Source of the DNA: Pedobacter endophyticus
GTDB lineage: Bacteria > Bacteroidota > Bacteroidia > Sphingobacteriales > Sphingobacteriaceae
Direction: 5' to 3'
DNA: 64,000 nt
Assembly (NCBI RefSeq): GCF_015679185.1
Contig: NZ_CP064939.1
Coordinates: forward strand, 2,914,001-2,978,000
Both the position numbers and the translations under genes were made by a program. A model generated the notes under the pieces. It was not told the origin of the DNA, ran no database searches, and saw only the letters and a list, made by a program, of their open reading frames with translations. The stretch's first letter is position 1; every line of letters starts with the position of its first letter. Positions 25,559 to 34,595 of this stretch are shown piece by piece.

Positions 25559-27397
25559 TTACTCAACTGTTACCGATTTGGCAAGGTTTCGGGGTTGATC
25601 TACGTTACACCCTCTCATTACTGCAATGTGATACGATAATAATTGAAGCGGAATAGTTGCCAATAGTGGTAAAAATGCTTCATTCGCATCTGGGATTTCG
25701 ATACAATAATCGGCCATTTTTTTCACTTCGGTATCGCCCTGGGTTACAATGGCGATAACTTTTCCCTTTCTGGCTTTTACTTCCTGAATATTGCTGATTA
25801 CCTTTTCGTACGATGAGTTTTTGGTTGCAATAAATACTACCGGCATTTCCTCGTCGATCAAGGCAATTGGCCCGTGCTTCATTTCGGCCGCAGGATAACC
25901 CTCTGCATGGATATAAGAAATCTCTTTAAGTTTCAACGCACCTTCCAGCGCAACCGGGAAACCGCTTCCTCTGCCTAAAAACAAGCAATTGGTAGAATGT
26001 TTTATTTTATCGGCAACCTCTTGTATCAGGTCGTTAGATTCGAGAGCAATTTGAATTTTATCAGGAATGTTGTCAAGCTCAGTTAGTAGTTCAGTCATTT
26101 TTGACGTGGTTATTGTACCTTTTTGCTGTGCCATGTAAAAGGCCATCAAGGTTAAAACCGTTACCTGTGCGGTAAATGCCTTTGTGGAGGCCACGCCAAT
26201 TTCAGGACCGGCGTGTGTGTAAACACCGGCATGGCTCAACCGTGGAATGGATGCACCAGCAACGTTGCAGATACCAAAAATGGTTGCACCACGTTCTTTG
26301 GCCATCTCAATTGCGGCCATGGTGTCGGCAGTTTCTCCCGATTGTGAAATGGCGATAACTACATCTTTTTCGGTTATAATCGGGTTGCGATACCTGAATT
26401 CTGATGCATACTCAACCTCAACAGGTATGCGGGCGTATTCCTCAATTAAATATTCTCCAACCAAACCTGCATGCCACGAGGTTCCGCAGGCAACAATAAT
26501 AATCCGGTCGATATTTTTCAGCTTTTCTGCAAACTCCTTAATTCCACCAAGCTGAACTTTGCCTTCCTCGGGATATATACGGCCACGCATACAATCTTTA
26601 ATAGATCTCGGCTGCTCGTAAATTTCCTTTAGCATAAAATGATCGAAACCACCTTTCTCAAGCATTTCCAAATGCAATTGCAGTTCTTGAACAAAAGGGG
26701 TCTGTACTACATTATCCAATCTTTTAACCAATAAATCGTCTCTGGTAATTAAAGCGATTTCATTGTCATTTAAATAGATCACGTTTTTTGTGTATTCAAT
26801 AATCGGTGTAGCATCTGAGGCAATAAAATATTCGCCTTTGCCCACGCCAATTACCATTGGGCTACCTTTTCTGGCTGCAATTAAGCGGTCGGGATTATTA
26901 ATGTCCATAACCACAATGGCATAAGCACCAATTACCTCGTGAAGCGCTAATCGTACAGCCTCTAACAAATCTATTTCTTCGTTCTTTTGTATTTCTTCAA
27001 CCAGGTGAATCAAAACCTCGGTATCGGTATCGCTATTAAAGGTATGTCCACGTTGCGTTAACTCTTCCTTTAAAGTGGCGTAGTTTTCGATAATTCCGTT
27101 GTGAATAATGGATAAGCGACCATCGTTAGAGGTATGGGGGTGCGAATTCCTATCAGATGGAACACCGTGGGTTGCCCAACGAGTATGTCCCATGCCAACG
27201 GTTCCAGATTTATCGGCTGTTTCGGCAAAATCTTCAAGCACCGCCACCTTACCTGCCTTTTTATAAATATGTTGCCCGCTATCAGTCATTAATGCAATAC
27301 CTGCGCTATCATAACCGCGGTATTCTAATCTTTTAAGGCCTTTTAATACGATCGGCCAAGCTTCTCTGTAGCCAATATAGCCTACGATTCCACACAT
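25559..27397 (-). CDS. glmS: Glutamine--fructose-6-phosphate aminotransferase (isomerizing)
   Basis: A 612-residue enzyme that makes glucosamine-6-phosphate for peptidoglycan and lipopolysaccharide. The N-terminal class II glutaminase begins MCGIVGYIG, with Cys2 as nucleophile, and contains GMGHTRWATHG near residue 70. Two SIS isomerase domains follow, with IIVACGTSWHAG near residue 298, ISQSGETADT near residue 350 and a C-terminal end LAKSVTVE. The length is standard. No glmS ribozyme is visible upstream, as expected outside Firmicutes. Confidence 0.97.
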   Translation of the reverse strand: MCGIVGYIGYREAWPIVLKGLKRLEYRGYDSAGIALMTDSGQHIYKKAGKVAVLEDFAETADKSGTVGMGHTRWATHGVPSDRNSHPHTSNDGRLSIIHNGIIENYATLKEELTQRGHTFNSDTDTEVLIHLVEEIQKNEEIDLLEAVRLALHEVIGAYAIVVMDINNPDRLIAARKGSPMVIGVGKGEYFIASDATPIIEYTKNVIYLNDNEIALITRDDLLVKRLDNVVQTPFVQELQLHLEMLEKGGFDHFMLKEIYEQPRSIKDCMRGRIYPEEGKVQLGGIKEFAEKLKNIDRIIIVACGTSWHAGLVGEYLIEEYARIPVEVEYASEFRYRNPIITEKDVVIAISQSGETADTMAAIEMAKERGATIFGICNVAGASIPRLSHAGVYTHAGPEIGVASTKAFTAQVTVLTLMAFYMAQQKGTITTSKMTELLTELDNIPDKIQIALESNDLIQEVADKIKHSTNCLFLGRGSGFPVALEGALKLKEISYIHAEGYPAAEMKHGPIALIDEEMPVVFIATKNSSYEKVISNIQEVKARKGKVIAIVTQGDTEVKKMADYCIEIPDANEAFLPLLATIPLQLLSYHIAVMRGCNVDQPRNLAKSVTVE

Positions 27398-27509
27398 AAG
27401 GTTTAATTATTTGATTTTGTAAACATACTAAACAAACGTTTGACTTAGATGATTTTAGAATAAAAATTTAAATCGCCGTTTAAAAGATGTTGTAAATCAA
27501 GCTGATCGG

Positions 27510-27860
27510 GAACGAACGCTCAGTAATGATTGGCGGCATGCAATCCCGCTCCCGCTCAATATCTTTTAATCAAGAATAAAACTAAGATCATTGTCTCCCT
27601 GAGCGGAGTCGAAGGGCAGAATTATCAAAACACCTTCTTTTTTGAAAACAACGCTCAGTAATCATTGGCGGCCTGCAGTCCCGCTCCCGCTCAATATCTT
27701 TTGATTAAGAATAAAACTAATAACATTGTCTCCCTGAGCGGAGTCGAAGGGCAGATGTTAATAGATTTATCCTATAAAAAAAGTCTTCGACTCCGCTCAG
27801 ACTGACATCCGTTGTGTTAACTGAACGACACTGCGCTCTCGCTTCTGCCGTGTAATCGCA
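27510..27860. repeat. Mixed family B and family A repeats
   Basis: The 520-bp gap between glmS and the next plus-strand gene has no gene. Two family B copies (AACGCTCAGTAATCATTGGC type, at about 27513 and 27651) are followed by the CCGCTCCCGCTCAATATCTTTT tail. Each is then followed by a family A inner arm (CCCTGAGCGGAGTCGAAGGG at about 27598 and 27735). The matching arm GTCTTCGACTCCGCTCAGAC at about 27782 closes the palindrome. The pair forms a direct duplication with a period of about 137 bp. Confidence 0.85.
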
Positions 27861-27917
27861 ACGTTAAAATAAAACATCGTAAAAAAGCGTAAATATATAA
27901 TAACTAATATTGTGCCG

Positions 27918-28883
27918 ATGAATACCGGCTTATACAACCCCTTTAAACACTTCGATTTTTTATACAAAAAATGCTTTTTAAGTGGCAACACATTTAACTC
28001 TCCTATTACGCAGGTTCCGCTTTTGCCTACTTGGTTACTGCAACAGGCTGGCTTAACGGGCGAGGAGCAAATTCAATTTTTAGATGAAAGCATCCGTTCG
28101 TACAATACGCTTGTTATTCCGCTAAACAACGAGGTTAACGAGCAGTTTTTAAATCCACTGGAAGAAAAGATTGAACGTGCATTTGACAAAGGCTTCGATG
28201 CGGTTTCGGCGATGCCGGAACTGGATTTGTTCAACTGGATTGGCAAATTTTTGTACGGCTTTATTTATATCGAGATGCACGCCGCTTTGCGCAAAGAAAT
28301 GACTGCCGACGGCCTGAACATGTCGCAATCGCTGATGATGAAGTTCGCCAATCTTAATTTCATGATGCAGAATTTGTATACCAGCATTGAGTTTGAGGAT
28401 TTTACGCCATGGTCTATCGTTGTAGTTGAATTAGCGGATGAGAAAACGCCTTTCAGCTTCCGCGATGAGATAAACACATTGACGTTTTCGCTAAAAATGA
28501 AAAACTTTGGCATCATTGCCTGTTTGCAAGATAATGGAACAAATAAACGCTATCACGGCGAGATTTTAAATGAGATTAAGGGCAAGAAATTAACTGCTGA
28601 GCAATTTGAAGAGTTAACGGCTCGTTTTTATTATTCTGCTTATCTTTTTAATCGTTTGCCCGAATATACGTTTATGCCGGTTGAAGGTACAACTTACATT
28701 GAAGCAATGCCACTGAGGGGCAATATAAGTAAGCCTTTATTTGATGTTTGGCAGCATAAAATATATGCGCAGGTTTTGGAAAACTTTTGGAAACCCTGGG
28801 GCTATGTAAAGTTTGAGATCATAAAAGACCCGAACAATCCAATGAGTTTCTTCGAAAAACCTTGTTTGCCGATTGCAGGATAG
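27918..28883 (+). CDS. Conserved hypothetical protein, 321 residues
   Basis: A soluble protein with no signal peptide, no transmembrane helix and no motif I can name. N-terminal YKKCFLSGNTFNS resembles the first half of a zinc-ribbon knuckle but has only one Cys there. The body is hydrophobic-aromatic (LDLFNWIGKFLYGFIYIEMH; ENFWKPWGYVKFEI), suggesting a globular enzyme-like or binding fold. I chose ATG at 27918; a GTG two codons upstream (27912) overlaps the likely promoter box TAATATTG at 27905. The gene stands alone between repeat DNA and the convergent rhomboid gene. Confidence 0.7.
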   Translation: MNTGLYNPFKHFDFLYKKCFLSGNTFNSPITQVPLLPTWLLQQAGLTGEEQIQFLDESIRSYNTLVIPLNNEVNEQFLNPLEEKIERAFDKGFDAVSAMPELDLFNWIGKFLYGFIYIEMHAALRKEMTADGLNMSQSLMMKFANLNFMMQNLYTSIEFEDFTPWSIVVVELADEKTPFSFRDEINTLTFSLKMKNFGIIACLQDNGTNKRYHGEILNEIKGKKLTAEQFEELTARFYYSAYLFNRLPEYTFMPVEGTTYIEAMPLRGNISKPLFDVWQHKIYAQVLENFWKPWGYVKFEIIKDPNNPMSFFEKPCLPIAG

Positions 28884-28938
28884 TCTGATCTTCGAATAAC
28901 GCCCCTTTTTTATGAGTATTTTTTTCGATAATCGGATA

Positions 28939-29547
28939 TTACCTGAATAAAATCGTTATAAAGTTTTGCAAAATGCCTGGCACAAAAAGAATGGTAAAAA
29001 TTAGCCCGGTTAAAGCGCCATAAAAATGGGCATCGTGGTTAATTCCGTCTCTGGCATTTCGCGAAGCATAAGCACAGTAAATAAGATAAAGCGGACCAAA
29101 AACGAGCGCAGGAATTCCGAACGGGATAGGAAAAATGAGCAGCTTAGCCAAAGGGTTAAAAAGGATATAACTAAACAGCACGGCACTAACTGCGCCAGAT
29201 GCACCCAAACTGTTATAGTTAAAATTATGTTTGTATCTAAAAACGGTTGGTAAATCGCTCAATATCAACGTTAAAAAGTATAACAGGCCGAACTGCCAGC
29301 TTCCCATTAGCCTTTCCAATGTAAAGGCAAAGGCTACGAAAGTAAACATATTGAAAATGAGGTGCATCCAATCGGCATGAATAAAACCATTTGTAATCAC
29401 CGTCCAAACCTTATGGCCACGCGAAACACTGTACGGATGCAACATAAACTTGCCGTAAAGTGTATTATCGTAAAAGGCATATAAGCTCGTAATTACGGTA
29501 AAAACAAAAATTAGTGAGGCGACGGGCGCTATATTGAAATATTCCAT
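28939..29547 (-). CDS. Rhomboid family intramembrane serine protease
   Basis: A 202-residue protein with about six membrane helices. The catalytic serine motif is NSLGASGAVSAVLFSY near residue 116 and the catalytic His is in DAHFYGALTGLIF near residue 172. HADWMHLIFNMFTFVAF near residue 54 carries the HxxxN-type oxyanion residues. Rhomboids cleave membrane proteins within the bilayer; the substrate is unknown. It follows the M14 peptidase gene by four bases, so both are likely on one mRNA. Confidence 0.92.
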   Translation of the reverse strand: MEYFNIAPVASLIFVFTVITSLYAFYDNTLYGKFMLHPYSVSRGHKVWTVITNGFIHADWMHLIFNMFTFVAFAFTLERLMGSWQFGLLYFLTLILSDLPTVFRYKHNFNYNSLGASGAVSAVLFSYILFNPLAKLLIFPIPFGIPALVFGPLYLIYCAYASRNARDGINHDAHFYGALTGLIFTILFVPGILQNFITILFR

Positions 29548-29551
29548 TTAG

Positions 29552-31291
29552 TTATTTTAGATCGAGTTTAACATCTGTTACCAAACGTGCAACTGGATAT
29601 CGGTTATGTGTTTTTTCGTAATAATCAGAATTTTTATAGACAAAATCAAGCTGTGCGGCCGCATTCTTTGCAAATTCGGGGTCTGCAGCTCTTTTGGCCT
29701 CTAATTTAGCTTTTAGATTGGAATCGTTTTTAAGCAACTGGGCTGCCGTATCTTCGAAAACATAAGCCGAATAATGTTCTTTCTGATCGAGGACGGAATC
29801 GAAGAAGTTCCAGTTAAAAAATGAATCTGTGGCTTGGGGCTCCAGGGTTTCTACAATGTAGCGGTTGCCAGGTTGGTTTACATACACCACAACATCGCCG
29901 GTATAATACTGCAAAGTTTGCTTAACCGGCCTTACTTTAACTGCCGAATGCAAATAATGCCCTTCGTACGGCCTGCTGCTGGTTTTTAAATCGTTAATAT
30001 AGTAACTCTCAACAGCAATTTTGGCGTCAGTTTTTAACGCTGCAAGTTTCACATTGTTCAATTTCAATAGAGCAATCACCCTGTCCCATGCTTTCGGAAT
30101 GATGTATGCAACTGGCTTTTCAACAGTGGTTAACGGTTCAAATTTATTCCACTCCTTAATCGTTCTTGTGTATGGTTTTGTTCTGTCGTAATATAATCTA
30201 TCGGCCCCACTAACTGCGCTTGGCTTTTGTCCGGCTTCAAAACCCTTAAAGGGCAAATCGTGCACTTCCGATTCATTCAGTTTCCAATCGACCGCAAATG
30301 TTTTTTGTTGGGCTACAGCTTGGTCAGCCTTCAGCTTGTTTTCCCCGATCAATTTCGCATCTCGCTCTACAATTTTAACGTAGGCCTCCAGAAGTTTGTA
30401 AGTAGCATCTACACGCAAATGATAAGATTTCAGCATGTGCGTTTCGGGCATAAACCCGATGGTATTGTGCAACGTAGTATAACCTGTAGAGTAACGCGGC
30501 GATTCGATAAAACCCGTGATTCCTGTTTCGGGTGTTTCGCCAATCGAATTAACGTAAGGTATCATTGGGTACCCTTTCTGCTCCATTGCCGAGTACAAAT
30601 CGGGCACAAGCGTTTGAGTAAGGTATTTCGACAGCACGGGGTTGAGCTTGTCTTTTTGCGTGGGAATCAAGGTCATTACATATTGATAATCTGCCCCATT
30701 GCTTGTATGCGTATCAACGAAAATTTCCGGTTGCCAGGTATTGTAAATTAATTGGAAGGCCGCCGAATTTTTTGAATCGGTTTTGATAAAATCTCTGTTT
30801 AGATCGTAATTTTTGCTATTCCCCCGAAAACCGTAAGCAACAGGCCCATTTTGGTTAGCCCTCGATGTACTACTGCGATTAAAGCTCCCATCGATGTTGT
30901 AAATAGGAATAATGCAAATTACCACATCTTTTGGCAATTTATCAGCTTTCAACAAATCACGGGCCAGCATCATTGAGGCATCTATACCCTCAGGTTCGCC
31001 CGGGTGAATGCCGTTATTAATCAATAGTACACGCTTATTTTCTTTACTGATTGCAAGCGGATCAAAAATTTTGCTGTCAGAGAGTACAAGTAGGTGCAAG
31101 GGCTTACCGAAATCGGTAGTTCCATAGGTAAGCAGCCGAGCTTTAGGATATTTTGCCGCTAAAGCTTCGTAATAAGCTATTGCTGCGCCGTATGTAGCAG
31201 TTTCTGTTTTGCCGCTATTTTCGAAAGGCGTTTTTTGCGCCCAGGCGTTTACCGCGAATGTAAGAAGCGTTAGTATGAAAAATTTCTTCAT
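29552..31291 (-). CDS. Secreted M14-family zinc carboxypeptidase
   Basis: A 579-residue exported metallopeptidase. The signal peptide ends near AVNAWAQ. The zinc ligands are in NGIHPGEPEGIDASMM (His and Glu, near residue 100) and the DTHTSNGADY His near residue 195. PETHMLKSYH near residue 290 also resembles an M14 active-site region. I placed the start at 31291 because the 52 upstream codons of the open frame encode a Cys/Arg-rich stretch unlike any leader, and MKKFFILTLLTF starts a normal signal peptide. The C-terminal ~250 residues are of unknown fold. Confidence 0.9.
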   Translation of the reverse strand: MKKFFILTLLTFAVNAWAQKTPFENSGKTETATYGAAIAYYEALAAKYPKARLLTYGTTDFGKPLHLLVLSDSKIFDPLAISKENKRVLLINNGIHPGEPEGIDASMMLARDLLKADKLPKDVVICIIPIYNIDGSFNRSSTSRANQNGPVAYGFRGNSKNYDLNRDFIKTDSKNSAAFQLIYNTWQPEIFVDTHTSNGADYQYVMTLIPTQKDKLNPVLSKYLTQTLVPDLYSAMEQKGYPMIPYVNSIGETPETGITGFIESPRYSTGYTTLHNTIGFMPETHMLKSYHLRVDATYKLLEAYVKIVERDAKLIGENKLKADQAVAQQKTFAVDWKLNESEVHDLPFKGFEAGQKPSAVSGADRLYYDRTKPYTRTIKEWNKFEPLTTVEKPVAYIIPKAWDRVIALLKLNNVKLAALKTDAKIAVESYYINDLKTSSRPYEGHYLHSAVKVRPVKQTLQYYTGDVVVYVNQPGNRYIVETLEPQATDSFFNWNFFDSVLDQKEHYSAYVFEDTAAQLLKNDSNLKAKLEAKRAADPEFAKNAAAQLDFVYKNSDYYEKTHNRYPVARLVTDVKLDLK

Positions 31292-31460
31292 GTGGTAAAG
31301 ATAGCAAATGGGGCAGGCATATCGGCCTATTTGCTGCAGATGTAACGGAGATTTTAGCCACAGTTTTACTTGCCAAATGTGAGTTGAGAGAACTCCCCGA
31401 AAACGATGACAACAACGCTTCTTTTTGCAGAAATTTATGTTATTCATTGCCGATAACTTT

Positions 31461-31468
31461 TACCTTTG
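31461..31468 (+). promoter_or_regulatory. -7 promoter box immediately before pepT
   Basis: TACCTTTG is an exact TAnnTTTG match. It ends four bases before the ATG at 31473, which suggests a leaderless mRNA. No good -33 TTTG is found at the usual spacing. Confidence 0.5.
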
Positions 31469-31472
31469 AAAC

Positions 31473-32726
31473 ATGAGTAATTATACCAACGTTAACCAAT
31501 CGCTACGGCAGCGGTTTATTAGATACGCAAAGATAGATACGCAGTCTGATCCTGGTTCGAATACTTGTCCTTCAACAGAAAAACAAAAGAACCTGGCTCG
31601 CTTATTGGTTGAAGAAATGATTGAAATGGGCATCACCGACGCTGAAATGGATAACAACGGGTATGTTTATGGCACCATTCCGGCCACAAGCGATAAAAAA
31701 TTACCAGTGATATTTTTCTGTTCGCACATGGACACCTCGCCCGATTGCAGTGGCGAAAATGTTAAACCATTGATACACCAAAATTATCAGGGCGATGATA
31801 TTGTACTGCCCGACGACCCAACCATTGTGTTAAGGCTGGCGGAACACAAAGACTTAAAACACCAGATTGGGAACGATATTATTACCGCAAGCGGAACTAC
31901 ACTGTTGGGCGCCGATAACAAGGCCGGAGTGGCAGCGATTATGGAGGCCGCTGCTTTTTTAACGAAAAACCCGGCAATAAAACATGGAACCATAAAAATT
32001 CTGTTTACCCCCGATGAAGAAATTGGCCGAGGTGTAGATAATGTAGACCTTGATAAATTGGGTGCCGACTTTGGTTACACCATTGATGGAGAAACATTGG
32101 GCTCGATAGAAGATGAAACCTTTTCGGCCGATGGCGCTACCTTAATTGTTAATGGCGTAAGTACCCACCCGGGATTTGCAAAAGGCAAAATGGAAAATGC
32201 CATTAAAATTGTCTCAGACATCATAAATGCGTTGCCAAAAGATCAGTTTACGCCCGAAACCACCAGTGAAAAAGAAGGTTTTATCCATCCCGTTAGTTTT
32301 GGCGGCCAAGTAGAACAAGCGGAGGCGCAGTTTATTATCAGAGATTTTACTGATGAAAAACTCGCTGAACATGGATCGCTTTTGGAGCAAACGATTAAAA
32401 ATGTGATGGAAAATTATCCAAAATCGACCTATAAACTTGAAATTACGCCACAGTATAGAAACATGAAACAGATATTGGACCAACATCCAAAAATTGTAGA
32501 ATATGGTATCGAGGCGATTAAAAGGGCCGGCGTGGTTGCCAAGCCACAGCGCATCCGCGGCGGAACAGACGGCTCGAGATTGTCTTTTATGGGTTTGCCT
32601 TGCCCCAACATTTTTGCTGGCGAGCACGCATTCCACAGCAAACAAGAATGGGTAAGCGTTCAGGATATGGAAAAGGCCGCCCAAACCATCGTCAATATCG
32701 CTGGCATTTGGGAAGAAAAAGGATAA
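31473..32726 (+). CDS. pepT: Peptidase T (tripeptide aminopeptidase)
   Basis: A 417-residue M20 zinc peptidase that removes the N-terminal residue of tripeptides in the cytoplasm. The metal and catalytic residues are visible: FCSHMDTSPD near residue 90, LLGADNKAGVAAI near residue 148 (bridging Asp), FTPDEEIGRG near residue 182 (Glu-Glu pair), YTIDGE near residue 205, and GEHAFHSKQEWVS near residue 387 (His ligand). The length matches PepT. The next plus-strand gene begins 126 bp downstream. Confidence 0.95.
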   Translation: MSNYTNVNQSLRQRFIRYAKIDTQSDPGSNTCPSTEKQKNLARLLVEEMIEMGITDAEMDNNGYVYGTIPATSDKKLPVIFFCSHMDTSPDCSGENVKPLIHQNYQGDDIVLPDDPTIVLRLAEHKDLKHQIGNDIITASGTTLLGADNKAGVAAIMEAAAFLTKNPAIKHGTIKILFTPDEEIGRGVDNVDLDKLGADFGYTIDGETLGSIEDETFSADGATLIVNGVSTHPGFAKGKMENAIKIVSDIINALPKDQFTPETTSEKEGFIHPVSFGGQVEQAEAQFIIRDFTDEKLAEHGSLLEQTIKNVMENYPKSTYKLEITPQYRNMKQILDQHPKIVEYGIEAIKRAGVVAKPQRIRGGTDGSRLSFMGLPCPNIFAGEHAFHSKQEWVSVQDMEKAAQTIVNIAGIWEEKG

Positions 32727-32852
32727 TCCAGTTTAAAAATTTCACAGATTTATACCTTTTTTGTCGCGCAAAATGCTGTCAGACGAAAAAAACAGGCAAA
32801 TTCTTTAGTCAGGAATTTTTAAACCGTATCTTATTTGTTACCTTCGACTCTG

Positions 32853-33719
32853 ATGATAACTCTCGAAAACGATTATTTAAAAGTGAGCCTCGCTGCAAAG
32901 GGCGCCGAGCTTCAAGGTTTGTACAGCAAAGAAACCCAAATTGAATATTTATGGGATGCCAACCCAAAGTATTGGGCCAAGCACAGCCCGGTTTTGTTTC
33001 CGATTGTTGGCTCGTTAAAAAATGATTCGTTCACTTTTAAGGGCAAAAATTACACTTTGCCGCGACATGGTTTTGCCAGAGATCACGTTTTTAATCTGGG
33101 GAAGAAAACTGAAACCGAGGCCGTTTTTACGCTGACCCAAACTCCCGATACTTTATTGGTTTATCCTTTTTATTTCGAGCTTAAGCTAAAATACAAATTG
33201 ATAGACCGGAAGCTGAACCTCACTTACGAAGTGGTTAACAAAGGCAAAGAACCTATGTTTTTCTCGTTGGGTGCGCATCCGGCATTTGCGGTACCAAACA
33301 CACCGAATACCACTTACGATGATTATTATTTGGCCTTTAACGACGATGAAAAGTTAACTTACTGGAAACTGGATAACGGTTTAGTGGCCGATGAAACAGA
33401 AACAATAGCGCTGGGCGGACATAAATTCAACCTTAGCCATCACCTTTTTTATAATGATGCGCTGGTTTTTAAAACCTTGCAAAGTAACTGTATTAGCCTG
33501 CTGAACTCAAAAAACGATTCGGGACTACATTTTCATTTTGAAGATTTCCCCTTTTTTGGCATTTGGGCGGCAACCGACGCTCCATTTGTTTGCCTCGAAC
33601 CCTGGTGCGGCGTTGCAGATGGCGTAAACCACAACCAACAGCTTGAACATAAAGAAGGCATTGTTAAACTTATGCCCAGAGAAAAATGGGAACGCTTTTG
33701 GGAAGTGGAGTGCTTTTAA
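32853..33719 (+). CDS. Aldose-1-epimerase-like protein (LacX type)
   Basis: A 288-residue beta-sandwich protein of the galactose mutarotase superfamily. LPRHGFARDHVF near residue 72 and FSLGAHPAFAVP near residue 140 carry the conserved histidines, and CLEPWCGVADGVNH near residue 246 holds the probable catalytic Glu. It fits the LacX/YeaD-like group, which equilibrates sugar anomers, but the substrate is unknown. I chose ATG at 32853; a TTG at 32835 is also in frame but lies inside the promoter-like TACCTTCG region at 32839. Confidence 0.85.
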   Translation: MITLENDYLKVSLAAKGAELQGLYSKETQIEYLWDANPKYWAKHSPVLFPIVGSLKNDSFTFKGKNYTLPRHGFARDHVFNLGKKTETEAVFTLTQTPDTLLVYPFYFELKLKYKLIDRKLNLTYEVVNKGKEPMFFSLGAHPAFAVPNTPNTTYDDYYLAFNDDEKLTYWKLDNGLVADETETIALGGHKFNLSHHLFYNDALVFKTLQSNCISLLNSKNDSGLHFHFEDFPFFGIWAATDAPFVCLEPWCGVADGVNHNQQLEHKEGIVKLMPREKWERFWEVECF

Positions 33720-34129
33720 CTTATCGCCTAAAATGAACATATAGTTTACCCAGCGAGCGTAAATGTCTCTTGAAACTTAAAGCCAGCACAAGAAAACTAT
33801 TCCTAAAATGTTTAACATTTTCAAAAACAAACGCTACTGCAAGTTAGTTTATAGTATAGTTTGTTTGGTTTAGTTTTATCGGTGGATACTTATAAGACAT
33901 TCTTTATAGCCTCATAGTAATATGGGGCTTTCTCATTTTCCGAGCTATTGTAAGTTGGTTGTTTAAAAGTCCTTGCGTGTCGTTTTCTTTCGACTATCCT
34001 TGTTTTCGTTAATGGTTTGATGACATTTTTATTCTTGTCGTCTTTGCCGCGCAGCCGGGAATCTTAAAATCCAAAACTCAAATGACAATCCTTTAATACT
34101 ATAGATTTTTTAGGTTGGAAATGTTCGTT
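33720..34129. other. Gene-free DNA with a candidate transcription terminator
   Basis: There is no credible ORF. A hairpin at 33908-33929 (AGCCTCATA / TATGGGGCT, one G-T pair, 4-nt loop) is followed by TTCTCATTTT on the plus strand and could end a short unannotated RNA. I see no convincing promoter for such an RNA, so this is only a candidate. The remainder is AT-rich. Confidence 0.35.
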
Positions 34130-34505
34130 TTGGAAATGAACGGTTTAGTTTTCTTGGCGGTCTGTAGCCCCGCTCCCGCTTCTGCCGATGAAAAATCGGC
34201 ATCCCGCTTCGATCGGGTTTAAAAGCAATGGGTAGTGCAACAGAATAGACCAAAAGAGACCCAAGTAACCTAGACCCGACAAAATGGAAAGCACGCAAGG
34301 GTGAGGAACGAGACCGCGGACTTGGAATGGCGGCGGGACTGATGCAGCCGACAAGCACGGGTATTCTCTACAAAAAAAACAAATTATTAGTCAAATATTT
34401 TTCGCATTTTTTGGAAACGGACGCTCAGTAATCATTGGCGGCCTGTAGCCCCGCTCCCACTTCTGCCGATAGAAATAATCGGCATCCCGCTTCGATCGGG
34501 TTTAG
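34130..34505. repeat. Two family B repeats flanking a 200-bp unique segment
   Basis: A GC-rich repeat beginning GGCGG-CTGTAGCCCCGCTCC occurs at 34157-34222 and again at 34437-34504. Each copy ends with the hairpin-forming pair CTGCCGAT ... ATCGGCA and CCCGCTTCGATCGGGTTTA. The second is preceded by GACGCTCAGTAATCATTGGC, which is also found at 27.5 and 27.65 kb. The open frame across the interval is a repeat artefact. Confidence 0.8.
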
Positions 34506-34524
34506 ATACAAAGGCCTGTTAATA

Positions 34525-34555
34525 GAGAAGTCAAGCTTTTAAAGCTTGACTTCTC
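34525..34555. terminator. Palindromic hairpin downstream of the OmpA-like gene
   Basis: A near-perfect palindrome with 15-bp arms (GAGAAGTCAAGCTTT / AAAGCTTGACTTCTC) separated by one base, 41 bp beyond the stop of the minus-strand OmpA gene. It has no strong T tract, so terminator function is likely but not certain. Confidence 0.55.
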
Positions 34556-34595
34556 GGCCAGATTCTGAATCGGACCCTATTTAACAATTCGATAA

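Noticed and set aside
27398..27500. glmS ribozyme or riboswitch upstream of glmS
   Set aside because: No conserved glmS ribozyme core is visible and such ribozymes are not expected in this phylum.
30227..30751. A 174-codon plus-strand open frame
   Set aside because: It is antisense to the M14 carboxypeptidase gene, which has intact zinc motifs and a signal peptide.
34110..34358. An 82-codon minus-strand open frame
   Set aside because: It lies in the family B repeats; the encoded sequence is Arg/Pro/Ser-rich and has no recognisable start context.
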